A stretch of 64,000 nucleotides of DNA, taken from positions 32,552,653 through 32,616,652 of the forward strand of contig NC_079206.1 of the NCBI RefSeq assembly GCF_026745355.1, written 5' to 3'. The notes under the pieces were generated by a model. It searched no databases and was not told where the DNA came from. It was given only the letters and a program-made list of their open reading frames with translations. Positions 45,742 to 58,232 of the stretch are shown here, piece by piece (positions within the stretch are counted from its first letter, which is position 1; each line of letters starts with the position of its first letter). This DNA is from Beta vulgaris subsp. vulgaris (lineage: Eukaryota; Streptophyta; Magnoliopsida; Caryophyllales; Amaranthaceae). A program made the translations under genes and the position numbers.

Positions 45742-48518
45742 CTAGATAGTCGGTGCATTACCGCCGTACTTTCCATAAGGAAAATACAAGGCAACATAAA
45801 ATCATAAACTTAGACATTTTATAACATGAAGCATAATATAGGTCCAACATTAGTCTTAATTAATAGAAACTTAGTTACTAATCAGAGTTTTGACATAAAC
45901 TTAAATAAAAACCATGAGAGTCTAGATAATCTAGATATTAATTAAATCCTCACTGCTACGCCATCCCGTTATCACCATCGGTACCTAAAACATAAAACAA
46001 CACGTCGTGAGCCGAGGCTCAGTAACATACTACTCTGACATCGTAAATTCATTTCACATCATTTTAGTTAAAAATAGGGAGAATAGAATAAGTAAAACAT
46101 TTCACAAACATATCATGTCATGTTACATTATCTTCTTTATCATGTTCATCATCATATATATTTTACTTTGGTAACTTGGCTAGTAATACGGAAGGGACGT
46201 CTCCCCAAAACATCATAACATCATAAACGGAAGGCAGCCACCCGAGGACAAAAGCCTTCACTAAACGGAAGGTGGCGTTATTTGCCCAGATTTGCGCGGT
46301 GCCACCCGAGGACAATAACCCTCACTAAACGGAAGGTGGTTAACCGGCCGGAAGGTACGTGCACGACCCGGGATAACAGAATACTTGCCAAGAACCGTCT
46401 TTCACTTGAATTTATCATGTATCATTTCTTTTAAGCATATCATCATCGTGAATAGTTATGTTACTTTCATTTCATCATAACATCATCATCATTTCATAGC
46501 ATCATAGCATCATAAAACATCATAAAACATTTCATTTCCCGCAATACATATATAAAACATAATATTAATCATGATCATAAAACATACTTTGAAGGGGAAT
46601 GCGGGTGTTAGCAGTAGACGTTACCTGAATTCCTACTTAATAACCTTGATAGCCGGGGGAGGCTTGTAATATCCTTTATCTTCCTTAATCTATTCAAGAA
46701 TAATGTTATTAATGAACGTTTCGTTATTTAGCTTTTATGCCTAAATATTAGTTTATCGTTTATTAAGGTCATAGCGGTTATTATAACATCGTAAAGGTCT
46801 CCTTAAAGGTCATTATTTCTTAATTGTTAATAATTTTTTTTAATTAAGGTGACTCTTTAACAACTAATTATTGAAATAACTCATTTAGCTATACCTTTAG
46901 AATTATAGAAACATTGAAGTTATATTACTACATATTATATAACCTTTCGAAAAACGTATCATTATTCCAGTTTATGGTTAATAACTAGTTAGTTATCCAT
47001 TAATAAATTAATTAAGTTTAAAGTTATAATAGATCCATTAACATTATTTTAATATCATTTAGTCATTTAAAACTAACAAGTCAAGTAACTAATTATCATA
47101 AGTGAACTTAAGGATTAATGAAGTACTCATAACTTAAACTCAATATAACAACAAGCTTTATGAATTATTTTTAATTAGTTTTAGTTACCTCAAGCAACTT
47201 AGTTATTAGGAATCATAGCCCAAACATAGTTTTAGTAAATAAGCTAGGTGGTTTAATGAAACTAACTAAATCAGTCCACTAAAGCTCAATATATTAAAAC
47301 AACAAGATTAACTTAGATGATTTAGCTAAGTAAATTAGATTATAAGCCCAACATTATACTTAACTTAATAAATTAAATCAATATAACTTAATAGAATACT
47401 AAATCAGCTTTAGTTTAACTCAATTTGTCCACCTAATATAAATAGCTTAGCTAATACAATTAAAAGTCAGATTTGAGCCCAACTAAAGAACATGCAACAC
47501 ATGCATGGAGTTGGTTTACTAAGGCAAATCAGTTTTTAGGCCCAATTACACTAACTAACAAAGGGTACAAGTGAACTATCATTAAAGTACTTGAAAAATC
47601 AGTTTTAAGAGGGAAGATGAAAATAAAAGAGGTGGTATACCTCTGCTCTCTTGAGCAGGGACGAAAACACAGGTTGGGCGAACTCCGGCGAGCGGCGCAG
47701 ATGACGGTGCGGGATGCCGGCAGTGGGAACAGACCAGCGACGACCGTATATCTCCGGAGCTCCGGCGGCGGCGGAACGACAGGAGCAGCAATAGCACGCG
47801 AAACAGAGGAGCGTGCGAGCGAGAGTGAGAGAGAGAGAGAGGAAGCAGCAACGGGCTGCGACGAGCTGCGACGTGGGTCGCCGGCTAGGAACGGTTGTGA
47901 TTTCGCCGGTCAGAAGGCGGTGTTGCGCCGAAGGTAGTGCGCACAGTGGCGGTGGTGTGGTAGTGCCGTGAGAAGAGGAGGAATGATAGGAGAAGAAATT
48001 CTTTGTGATTTCTTGTGGTTTTATGTTTTGTAATTGAAACTCATTTCTTCTGTGTATTTATGGACAGATTTTTGGAGACAAAGGTTGAAGGTGGAAGGAT
48101 GGTGATTGATGGTTTTGTTGATAGGAAGCTAGGAGAGGGGACAAGTAGGAGATAGGGGGAGATGGTAGGTGATTAATGGTGGTTCAATTAAGGGAAAATA
48201 GTGAAGGGGGGGGAAAGAGGTGGGTGGTGGGTGTTAACCGTGGGTTTGGGGGTTTCTTTTCTTCTTTTTTTATTTTTTTTATTTTTTTATTAATTTGCTT
48301 AAACTTGGTTGGTTTCCTTTGTTGTAATAAAAGTTACTAACTTAGGTGTTATTAGTAATCTTACTCTTCAATTACAATATCTTAGAGAATTAGTTAGTTT
48401 ATTTAAAAGCTCAAAAATAATTCATAATTAGACTTACTTAACTAAAACACTTATTAAGTGAACGATTTAATCTTCTTGATTATTTAATTAAACATGTTTA
48501 AAATTTTGGGATATTACA
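45742..48518 (-). repeat. Chromovirus 3' LTR (outer end truncated)
   Basis: Collinear with 58294-61008. A GC-rich leader block (47610-47940) is antisense to an apparent 106-residue ORF that also appears in the other LTR; it is not a gene. Confidence 0.92.
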
Positions 48519-49254
48519 TCCTTACCCCCTTAGAAAAAGTTTCGTCCTCGAAACTTACATAGCATTATCAAAAGGATAAAATCACGCATTCATAAACTTG
48601 AACACTCATACATAAGATTTCAGAAGCACATAATTAAACACATCAAATTCATCTATCACTACTACAAAAAAAGCATAGGAGACCGGTTGAAAACGGCCTA
48701 GGAAACCTGACGACAACACGTTTCAATCTCACATGTGTCCTAGGTTAAGAGACCGGTTATAATATATGGTTTCTTTGATTCTTTGAGAGATCAGTTGATA
48801 GGTAAAACCGGTCTCTTAGATAAGGTAAATGTTACTACGAAAAGAGATTAGGAGACCAGTTACCATTTATAACCAGTCTCCTTACCTTACCCTTTGAAAC
48901 CAGTTATTTACCACAACCGGTTTCTTAGGTGTATTACATTTTTTTTAATTAAAATGTTACAATATACATACATCTGCGGTTCCATGTATATACACTTTTA
49001 AAAAAAAACAAATCTATAAATAACCACAATAATAATAATATTATGAAACAAAAATTCCTGCTTGCTTTATTAATAATATAAAAAATATTTGCTACATTTA
49101 ATTTACATAAAAATCAATTTCTCTAGTCAAAGCATCCATTTATTCCAATAATTAATGTCTTTAAATTAAAATTTCTATTATTTAATGATATCTACTAAAA
49201 TTAAAATTCTAACTTGAGCAAATAATATATACAATTGAAACTTGACTATTGTCT

Positions 49255-50700
49255 TCAATCTCCATCGTCTCGTGTTTGATTGTTTAAATATTTCACCCAC
49301 GTATCTCTTAGCTCGTCAATCATCTCTTGCGAATAAGTGGTAGGAATTCCAGGAAAGTACTACAAAAGTATTATAAAGAATTATAATTAGAACTAGTATA
49401 TCTATATTTTATAACTTCCATATATACAAACTCGACAAGAAAAAATCAAAGCAAAAACAATCAAATTTCTAAAGTAATCAAAGTGCAACTGAAGACATAT
49501 GTTGTATGTTGTATATCTGAGATCTACTAAAAATCATTAATTTACCAATATAGTAGAATTAATTATAGGCATCCGTATTTCAGATAGCTTCCTTAGAGGC
49601 ATATTAAGGCTGTTTAGCGCTCGTCTCACTACTCTTCAACACCAAAAACCAAAATCAATTGACAAATGACAATGCAGGAGAATTTCATTCTCTCTCCTCT
49701 AAACTGAAATGCAGCCAGGATCATCACCAAAGGGAGGTCTACCAAATTACTGTGTAGCACCTAAGGAGTCTAATTTATTAAAGTGGGGTTGTGGGGTTGA
49801 CATTCAAAGTCCTACACCAAAAACAAAAAACAATTCACGTTTCATACTATTTTGAATGTACTTATCTAACTCTTACCAAAATGGACATGGGATAAAAGTC
49901 ACGACAAAAACAACTTAGTTTCCACCACAATCTTTACAAAAATCATCATCTCCTTATTTACTCGAACGACGAATGAAGTGAAACAGTAATGGCAAGCAAA
50001 TAGTAAATACAACAAACATGCATATCACACAAAAAGACGCTCAAATTGGATATTCAAAAACCATTAACTTGTGAAAAGTTGAAAAATTATCTAAAGAAGT
50101 TACGAAGTTACCTTATCAGGAATTAATTGTCGCCTACTTGCAATAGTTTCAATCATGTAACGACAAACATAATAGCCACAATCCAGGGAGCCCAGGGCTT
50201 GACGAGGACACTGTCATAAAAATGTTCACATAAATCAAGAACATAACTTTTCCTATTTAAATGTGTCATTACATGCAGTATATTTTTATTATACAAACAT
50301 GTATCTTGTTCCACCTTATAGCAGGATTCTTTTTCAATTTCTTGACGTCCTTTCGATGAACCATGCTAAATTTTACAATGCCTCTAAATTTTTTTTACCT
50401 AATTAGATGAAGACATGATAATAGGATAATATTAGTAAACTATGACTAGCTCACATACTCATTGATGATCCGTTCGGCAAATTCACGAATATGATCTGCT
50501 CCACTAGGATCAAGCCAAAAGACAGTTCCGTTCCATGGGCTTATGGCAGCTAACATCCAATGTCTCCTATATGCAACTTATTATCTAAACAAATACTCAT
50601 ATATGCTAATTTAGTTCAAATTGCAATATATTACGCATACACACTTACTTTTCGTGAAATGGTGCAAAAAATAATTGATTCAGGTTTTTGCCTCCATTGC
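49255..50700 (-). CDS. Ulp1-like (C48) cysteine protease module, catalytic residues intact
   Basis: Exons on the minus strand: about 50700-50649 ('KNLNQLFFAPFHE', donor GTAAG); about 50570-50455 with His 50562-50560 in 'RHWMLAAISPW' and Asp 50511-50509 in 'FWLDPSG'; about 50395-50310 ('FSMVHRKDVKKLKKNPAI'); 50210-50112 with 'CPRQALGSLDCGYYVCRYM', catalytic Cys TGT 50180-50178; and 49360-49255 ('YSQEMIDELRDTWVKYLNN', stop). The splice between the first two keeps frame (E-K-R-H-W). The His-Asp-Gln-Cys set is complete and these exons show no stop. Upstream exons were not identified, so the start and any fusion partner are unknown. Family: Ulp1/SENP peptidases; substrate unknown. Confidence 0.78.
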
Positions 50701-53154
50701 ACCCGAAAACACGACATAAATAATTTATTTACCTAATTAATCCACGTATAGACAAAGCAATTCAAGGTGCTAGCAACAACACAAGCCACACCTAAAATGA
50801 ACAATAAACACATAAAATAAGTTAAATAGTTAAACGATAAAATTGCATATAGTTAACTGACTTTAATATATACTCGAGAAATAGAACAATCCTAATGTAT
50901 AATATATAAACGATAAGGGAAAGATGCACCAATCACAGAAAGCAATAATTTCTCCATGAATGGAACATTTGAAATTTTTTCCTAGGAAGACCAGTTATCA
51001 CAAATTAGTCAAATTAAGCATCTTGTACCTACTTAGGACTAGTATTTACTGTCGTTGCAGACTCATTGGGTTAAGTTCATTGTCTTGCAATCTATACCAA
51101 TTAGTTAATTGCAAATTTGATTGGCAGTCTCTTTGTGGGACTCAAAATTGATTTTTCCTTCAGCAAGTTATACCAATTTCTGTACTAATTTATAAGCAAC
51201 TAGTAAGTGATCGCAATTAGTGTAATTGTGGTAAGGGAATACCATAAAAGTATGCTTACGACCTCCGGAGTTCTTGATGGCGATATTGATAAATTCAAAT
51301 TTTAAGTTCTGTCAAGCATGTAAAGAACTAGAGACCCTGTCCTTAAGGAGCAAGCATATCTTTCTCCTTACGAAATCAACAAAACCATTATAGTTTTTAA
51401 AGTTCACAAATAATCATAACCATGATTCCTTCCATCAACACACACAACCACAATTATTTCCAGACTACTTAAAAAACGTCAATTGTATATCTCAATTAGT
51501 CTTACAGAGCCATGCGAAGCTTCAACCTGCTGCCACATTCCATAGGGAAGAAGCTGATCATATTAAATCAACTGAACAATCAGCAAAATTTGTCAAGATT
51601 TTAACCAAAGCATGCCATTTCTTTTATTAGCATATCCATACCTGTCTTAATCAGCTAAGAAAATTAATCCATCCTTGAACTAAAAGCATTCTATCCTCAC
51701 AAGGCCCATAAAATCATTTCCAGTAACAATACCAGCACCAAGGTTAGAGAGCTTCAAATCTAACACGTTATCTCCCTCATATGAAAAGGTGAATACCATA
51801 AGCAACAGAAAAGTTGGCTAATTTCACCTAGTTAGTCTCCAAACTGTCACCCATATGATTAGTGTAATTGTGGTAAGGGCGTAAGGCAGTAAGCATACTT
51901 TTATAAGCAACTAGCAAGTTATAAGCAACTAGCGATCACTACCATATACAAACATTCTCCTTAAACCATCACAATTTAACATATAGCCTCTAGCATTCTA
52001 ACATTCAATCTCTCCACAAATAAACCATCAAATTTCAAAATTCTAGTCTCGAACAACTAACATCAATTGCATCCATCTATTTCAACTAAAATGATGTGCA
52101 ATTCAAACACCCCACAATAAATCCTAGCTGCTGAAACTCGAATTTGTTGCCTAAATAAAGAATTGATGAAATCCTTCTATAATTTGAAAGATATACTGAA
52201 TTTGTTGCATATCTAAGAACTGATGAATCGTCTAAAGCTACAAATTCGAATTTTTTGCATATCTAAGAATTAATGGTTTATTGTTGAACTACCATACCCA
52301 GCTGTTTTATTACAAACTCGAATTTGTTGCATATCTAAGAATTAATGAATCTGCCATACAAAATGTTGTGAGTATTTGGACTTTTATTGTTACATGTCAG
52401 TTATTGTACTCACAACCCAGTTTATTGCTAAGGAGAGAACCATGAACAACACTGTGCAACCCAGTTTATTGCTTTCGTTTGTTTTTGGTTTTATAGCAAG
52501 TAGTTATCTAAGTAACGAAAATCTAACAAAATCGTCTAAAGCAATAAACAATGCAAATTATGCAAAAACTGAATACTAAAATTAAACAAACCAATAGAGA
52601 TCAAATCACTCATTACTAAAAACTTAAACTTTATGAATTTTACAATTGTGAAGCTGATGTTAGTCAATTCACCTGAAATCGACGAACAATGTGAAAACCC
52701 CAAGATCGATTACAGCGAAAAGAATTGAAGAAGTTGAATCACAAATTCCAGGATTACGAACTAGCATAATCGAAAAACAACCATAATCATATATACGCTT
52801 CTTACTGACTAATTTGAGTCGAAAAATTACTAAATTCTGAATAGAGAGGATTGTTTCGTATTGTGATTGAAAGATCAAATTGCGGAAGACAAATTTTCAG
52901 TTTTTCAATTGAGAATTGAGGGGAATTTAGGTGGAATTGTGATGGAAAATTTTGGATTTTGGGAGTGGAGGTTTTAGGGATCGATGGCGCGGCTAAGCTG
53001 GAGTACGTGGTAGTTATTTTTTTTCTTATGGTATTTGTTGTATTAAAAAGGATAAATAATTTTGAAAGTAAATATAATTATGTATAAAACTTATATTAGA
53101 CTAGAGACTAGAGTATTATTAAAATTATATTAAATTTTAAAATTAATATTTTTA
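50701..53154. other. CACTA-3 interior without recognised genes
   Basis: AT-rich; repeats of GAATTTGTTGCATATCTAAG around 52140-52345. 52669-52878 and 50960-51151 are short ORFs without motifs. A possible upstream exon ('MWQQVEASHGSV', minus) lies near 51540. Confidence 0.4.
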
Positions 53155-53409
53155 GAAAACCGGTTCAAGTTAGAATTAGTCTCCTATATATTTACAAGAA
53201 GAATATATGTACGTATAATATTGAATTATGTTGAAAAAAAATTGAATTAAAAAAAAAAAATAGTCAAGGAAACCGGTTTTACTTGGAAGCAGTCTCCTAT
53301 TTCACAATAACTTTTTTTATCAGTCAAATACTTACACTTAAGAGACTGGTTTTAGATAATCAACGGTTTCCTACATTTAAGAAATGGGTTAGTAACTTCA
53401 ACCGGTCTC

Positions 53410-53877
53410 CTATAGGTAGTTTCTTTGGCCATTTTTGTAGTAGTGATATTCAAACAAGTGAGGGTATTTTGTTCTCATCTGATCTTCTACTTCCCAAGTG
53501 GCTTCGGATGACGAGTGATTAGAACATAAAATCTTAACCATAGGAATTACTTTGCTTCTAAGTTGCTTTTCCCTACGATCAAGAATTTCAATCGGTTTCT
53601 CTTCATAAGTCAAATCCCTCCTTAGCTGCAAAGGCTCGTGTCTAATCACATGGCTAGGGTCTGGTATATACTTTCGCAACATCGACACGTGGAAAACATT
53701 ATGAACTTTATCCAAGTCTGTCGGTAACGCCAAGCGATAGGCTACTTCGTTGACCTGATCCAAAATCTCATATGGACCAATGTACCTCGGACTTAGCTTA
53801 CCAGTTTGACCAAATCTCATAATTCCCTTAGTAGGCGAAATTTTTAAGAAAACATGATCACCTACTTCGAACTCCAA
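53410..53877 (-). CDS. Chromovirus pol C-terminus with chromodomain
   Basis: 155 residues. A GPY-like segment (residues 25-50, 'GKLSPRYIGPYEIL') is followed by 'VFHVSMLRKYIPDP' and a chromodomain-like end (91-142, 'YEEKPIEILDRR', 'SEATWEVEDQM', 'YPHLFE'). This is typical of Tekay/Del chromoviruses, in which the domain targets integration to heterochromatin. The last 11 residues (H-Y-Y-K-N-G...) come from the CACTA-3 terminus, whose CACTACTACAAA reads in frame, replacing the natural stop. A frame break separates it from integrase. Confidence 0.88.
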   Translation of the reverse strand: MEFEVGDHVFLKISPTKGIMRFGQTGKLSPRYIGPYEILDQVNEVAYRLALPTDLDKVHNVFHVSMLRKYIPDPSHVIRHEPLQLRRDLTYEEKPIEILDRREKQLRSKVIPMVKILCSNHSSSEATWEVEDQMRTKYPHLFEYHYYKNGQRNYL

Positions 53878-53989
53878 TGGTCTCCTTCGGCGGTCCGCAT
53901 AACTCTTTTGTTGTCTTTGTGCACTTTCATACTCTGCTTGAATTAATCGTACTTTTTCCGTTGTCTTCTTGTTATCAAGTCAGGTCCAA

Positions 53990-54720
53990 TCATTCGAGCT
54001 TCATCAATGTCACTCCACACAGGGGTGTTCTACATCTTCTTCCATACAGTGCTTCATATGGTGCCATTTGGATGCTAGCTTGATAGCTGTTGTTGTAAGA
54101 AAACTCAACCAATGGCAAGTATTTCTCCCAACTTCCTTGAAAATCCAGAATACATGCTCTCAACATATCTTCGAGAGTCTGAATGGTCCTTTCTGTTTGA
54201 CCATCTGTTGCTGGATGGAAAGCGGTACTAAAATCCAGTCTCGTACCAAGTGCCTTTTGTAATTCCTTCCAAAACTTTGCTTGGAATCTCGAATCACGAT
54301 CTGACACAATAGAACTTGGTACTCCATGCAATCTGACAATTGTGCTCATATATAACTCACTAGCTTATCCAAACTCCAATTATTTCTAATGGCTAAGAAA
54401 TGTGCGGATTTTGTCAGTCTATCCACAATGACCCATATAGAGTTCATTCCTCGAAATGATGGTGGCAACCCCATGATAAAATCCATAGAAATTAAATCCC
54501 ATTTCCATGCAGGAACATCTAATGGTTGCAACAATCCTGCAGGTCTTTGATGTTCGATCTTTATCCTTTGACAAGTCAGACATCTTGACACAAATTCTGC
54601 AACTTCTTGCTTCATATTGCTCCACCAGAAGGTCTGCTTTAAATCCTTGTACAACTTGTTTCCTCCAGGGTGAACAGAAAAAGGACTGTTGTGAGCTTCT
54701 TCCAGAATTCTCTTTTTCAA
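53990..54720 (-). pseudogene. Chromovirus integrase
   Basis: Two overlapping frames. The first (54720-54346) has the HHCC zinc motif (His10, His17, Cys47, Cys50) and the first catalytic Asp in 'ISMDFIMGLP' (Asp80). The second (54349-53990) has Asp17 in 'IVSDRDSRF' and Glu53 in 'DGQTERTIQ', completing DD35E. An in-frame stop near 54346 separates them; a frameshift also precedes the chromodomain piece. Integrates cDNA into the genome. Confidence 0.88.
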
Positions 54721-54932
54721 GCCTCCTTATCTGGAACAGATGTCCTACCCTGAAATCTCAACGTGCCATCATCTTGGATCACAAATCCCGGTGATTTTCC
54801 CTTCTTCACATCACTCTTTATCTTTTGCAACTCCAAGTCTCCATCTTGCGCCTCTTTTATTTCTTCCAACAAAGTCGGCCTCAACTCCAATGCGTACAAC
54901 TGTGCTTCTATTTTCGGTTGCATGATCTCCAT
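54717..54932 (-). pseudogene. Pol linker between RNase H and integrase
   Basis: 71 codons, including 'AQDGDLELQKIKSDV' and 'FVIQDDGTLRFQGR', the usual spacer ahead of the integrase zinc domain in plant gypsy pol. Frame breaks on both sides. Confidence 0.8.
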
Positions 54933-54972
54933 TTCATCTTCATCAAATCATCATTGATTTCTTTCGGCAAGG

Positions 54973-55572
54973 TTAAGGTTGTTTTAGGTAGGATTTGCGG
55001 CTTAGAGCATCAGCTACGACATTAGCTTTGCCTGGGTGATATAGGATCTCGACATCATAATCCTTTAGGAGTTCAAGCCATCTACGCTGCCTCAAGTTCA
55101 ATTCCTTTTGGGTAAAAATGTATTTAAGGCTTTTGTGGTCGGTGAAGATCTTACACGGAACACCATAGAGATAGTGTCTCCATATTTTGAGAGCAAACAC
55201 AACTGCGGCTAGTTCAAGGTCATGGGTTGGGTAGTTTTGTTCATGAGGCTTGAGTTGACGGGAAGCATATGCTATAACTTTATCATTCTGCATCAACACA
55301 CACCCTAATCCATGCTTAGAGGCATCGCTATACACAACAAATCCATCAGTTCCAGAAGGGAGAGTAAGAACAGGAGCAGTGGTGAGACGCTTCTTCAACT
55401 CTTGAAAAGCTGCTTCACATTCATCACTCCATACAAACTTAACCGTCTTCTTTACCAATCGAGTTATAGGCATGGCTATCTTGGAGAAATCTTGGACAAA
55501 TCTTCTATAATATCCAGCTAAACCCATAAAACTCCGAACTTCAGGAACATTAGTGGGTCTAGGCCATTCCAT
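54973..55572 (-). pseudogene. Chromovirus RT end and RNase H
   Basis: '[14 protein letters not shown]' and 'APVLTLPSG' connect RT to RNase H. RNase H acidic residues are visible: Asp83 ('YSDASKHG'), Glu120 ('HDLELAAV'), Asp145 ('FTDHKSL') and Asp188 ('VADALSR'). A frame break at about 55575 separates it from the RT frame. All four acids are kept. Confidence 0.92.
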
Positions 55573-55580
55573 GATAGCTC

Positions 55581-56204
55581 TTATCTTTTGTGGATCAACC
55601 GAGACTCCAGTATCTGAAATGATGTCCCTAGAAAGGCAACTTCTTTCAACCAGAACTCACATTTCTTCAACTTTGCATGCAACTTCCTTCCTCTCAACAC
55701 TTCTAACACCTTCCTCAAATGTTCTTCATGCTCGATAACGTTTCTTGAAAACACCAAGATATCATCGATGAATACAACCACAAACTTATCGAGGTATGAT
55801 TTAAATACTCGGTTCATCAGATCCATGAAGACAGCAGGGGCATTGGTTAACCCAAATGGCATTACCGTGAATTCATAATGACCATATCGAGTCCTGAAAG
55901 CAGTTTTTGAAATATCTTCTGGCTTTATGCGGAGTTGATGATATCCAGATCTTAAATCAATCTTGGAGAAGATAGTTGCACCTCGAAGTTGGTCGAAAAG
56001 ATCATCAATACGAGGCAATGGATATTTATTCTTGATGGTGATCTTGTTCAACTCTCGATAATCAATGCATAACCTCATGCTTCCATCTTTCTTCTTGACA
56101 AATAGAACTGGTGCACCCCATGGCGACACACTAGGTCGAATATACCCCTTCTCGAGTAATTCATCTAGTTGCTTTTTCAGTTCTTGTAACTCAGCAGGTG
56201 CCAT
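55581..56204 (-). pseudogene. Chromovirus reverse transcriptase
   Basis: 207 codons with the conserved RT blocks: '[16 protein letters not shown]', '[12 protein letters not shown]' (Asp83), '[12 protein letters not shown]' and the FIDD box at 145-148. All three catalytic acids are present. Upstream, 56594-56205 encodes the protease-RT linker with several frame breaks. A frameshift ends it after 'VAFLG'. Confidence 0.92.
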
Positions 56205-56594
56205 TCGATAAGGTGCCTTGGAGATAGGAGCAGATCCAGGAACGAGGTCAATGCTGAAATCTACTCTCTTTCTGGTGGCATGCCAGGTATCTCTTCCGGA
56301 AATACATCAGGGTACTCACAAACTATGGAATATCGGATAACGAGGGTTCGGTTTGGTTAGGTCTACCACACTACATAGGTATCCTAATGACCCTTTGAAA
56401 GTAACTTGAAGGCTTTCAAGGATGAGATGATTTCAGGTTTGGGTTGGACTTTTCTTCTTCGATAAGAAACCTTACACCCATCTGGCTTCCTGAGGGTTAT
56501 TTCATGGTTAAGGCAATTTATGTCGCTTTGTACTTCGACAACCAATTCATTCCCAATATCACATCAAAGTCGGTTAATTCAAATTGAATGAGGT

Positions 56595-56960
56595 CTACTT
56601 GAAATTCACATCCCCTATAAGAATAGGACAATTTCTATACATGACATCACATAAGATGGATTCACCATTAGGGATGGTGACAGACATGGCAGAGAATTCA
56701 GAGCATGGTTTTGCATTCAAGCTTCTAGAAAATGCAGCAGATATAAACGAATGGGAAGCTCCAGAATCGAAAAGGACATAAGCAGGTACAGAGTTGACAG
56801 GAAAAGTACCAGTAATGACAGTATCATCTGCCTCTGCTTCATCACGCTGCATCATAAAGACTCTTCCAGCCTGCGGGGGTCCACGTGGAGGGTTCTTATT
56901 TGCGTTGCCTGCATTTCCACCATAGCCAGAGTTCTGGCCGTTTCTTTGACCACGATTCAC
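56595..56960 (-). pseudogene. Chromovirus aspartic protease
   Basis: A Gly/Asn-rich linker is followed by 'YVLFDSGASHSFIS', the D-S-G active site of retropepsins in plant gypsy elements. It processes Gag-Pol. A frameshift joins it to the zinc-knuckle frame upstream; the frame ends at 56595. Confidence 0.9.
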
Positions 56961-57856
56961 AACATTTCCACTTCGCCAATCTGGAATTGGACATTTTTAA
57001 TCAGATGACCTGGTTTACCACATCGATAACACTGATCACTTCCCCTACGACATTCATTCGTCATGTGGCCTTGTCTTCCGCATTTGTTGCATCGAGGAAT
57101 TTGCTTCTGATCGTTTCCCGAATATCCCGTGTTCGGCTTTTTGTTGAAGTTGTTGTTGGAGTGGCTTTCATGAGATTTAGCCTTTCTTTTTCCACCCTCA
57201 TACACTTCCTTTCGCAGCTTCATTTTCCTTTCAACATTGATAGCCCGGTCATATAGCTCTTGATAAGACTTACTCATATTCGCAGCATGCCTTTCTTGAA
57301 GATCCGGTTCAAACCTCCTTCAAATCGATTCATCCTTTGACGATCCGTAGACACCAGATCAGGAGCAAATCGAGCTAACTCATTGAATTTCACAGCATAT
57401 TCCAGAACTGACATACCCCTTTGCCTCAGATGGATAAACTCAATTCCATCTGGAGTTGCAGAGACTGAGGGTAAAACTGGTTTCTCATAGCCTCCTTTAA
57501 ACCTTCCATCCAAATCCAGGTTGATTCTGCATCTCTCTAGCAGTCTTCCACCACAGATCAGCTTGCCCTTTTAAGTAGAATACAGCAAAGTTAACTTTCC
57601 ACTTGTCTGGACACTGGGTGGCATCAAAGAGTTTCTCCATGCCATTCAACCATTCCTCGAACTCGGGTTCAGGTTTTCCATCATAAGTAGGCGGCTTGTG
57701 AGCAGAAAACCTTTTGAACATATTGGAGCATTCTTCCTGCTCCGTCTTGGCCCTTGGTCGGTTTCCTTGTAAGAATTCCATCATCAGCTTCATTATATCC
57801 ACCTGATTTCCGTTAGCATTTTCAGTCGTTTCTTCGAAAACAGGGTCACTTCGCAA
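56957..57856 (-). pseudogene. Chromovirus Gag with zinc knuckles
   Basis: 57856-57497 and 57513-57274 carry the retrotransposon Gag domain ('PPTYDGKPEPEFEEWLNGM', 'FYLKGQADLWW', 'EFIHLRQRGMSVLEYAVKF'). A frameshift lies near 57515 after 'GFGW'. 57277-56957 has a basic linker and two CCHC knuckles: the first is complete (CX2CX4HX4C); the second loses its last Cys to a one-base frameshift. Forms the particle that packages the RNA. Confidence 0.9.
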
Positions 57857-58219
57857 GGTATCTACCTTTGCCTCATTTCTTCAAGTGTGACTTCAGGCCC
57901 ATGGTTCCACTTCCTCCATTAGTAGGTCCACTTCACTTGTTGCCATGTTCTAAAACATCACATATCCATGTGCATAACATGTTAAACGAGGCATAGTCAT
58001 CGTAAAATAATAATAAAAATATTCCTTTCCCGATCCTAACACTCACACTCATTTTCATTTTTAAACACTTATTAACTACACCATTTAGTATTCATATTAT
58101 TATATTATATAATCCCTATAACTTATGGTGATGACTCTCGTTTTACTAGATTACTTTACCATTTATTCACTAATTTAAGTAAAACCTTTGAGATTTTACT
58201 TGAGGCATCGAGAACCGTT

Positions 58220-58231
58220 GCTCAGATACCA
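58220..58231 (-). other. Chromovirus primer-binding site
   Basis: Minus strand TGGTATCTGAGC, tRNA-Met type with one change (CTG for CAG), directly inside the 5' LTR. Confidence 0.8.
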
Positions 58232-58232
58232 A

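Larger units (their letters stand above)
48657..53445. mobile_element. CACTA-3, with Ulp1-like gene and no transposase
   Basis: CACTACTACAAAAA at the left is inverted at the right (TTTTTGTAGTAGTG). Subterminal GAGACCGGTT...AACCGGTCTC units occur at both ends (48680-48925 and 53155-53420). A clear 3-bp target duplication is not visible; the flanks read TAT and ATA. The minus-strand Ulp1-like gene is at 50700-49255. The remaining interior (50700-52980) shows no transposase. Confidence 0.85.

Noticed and set aside
47617..47937. 106-residue Arg-rich ORF, repeated at 60110-60430
   Set aside because: Present only because both LTRs share the GC-rich leader; antisense to the element and without motifs.
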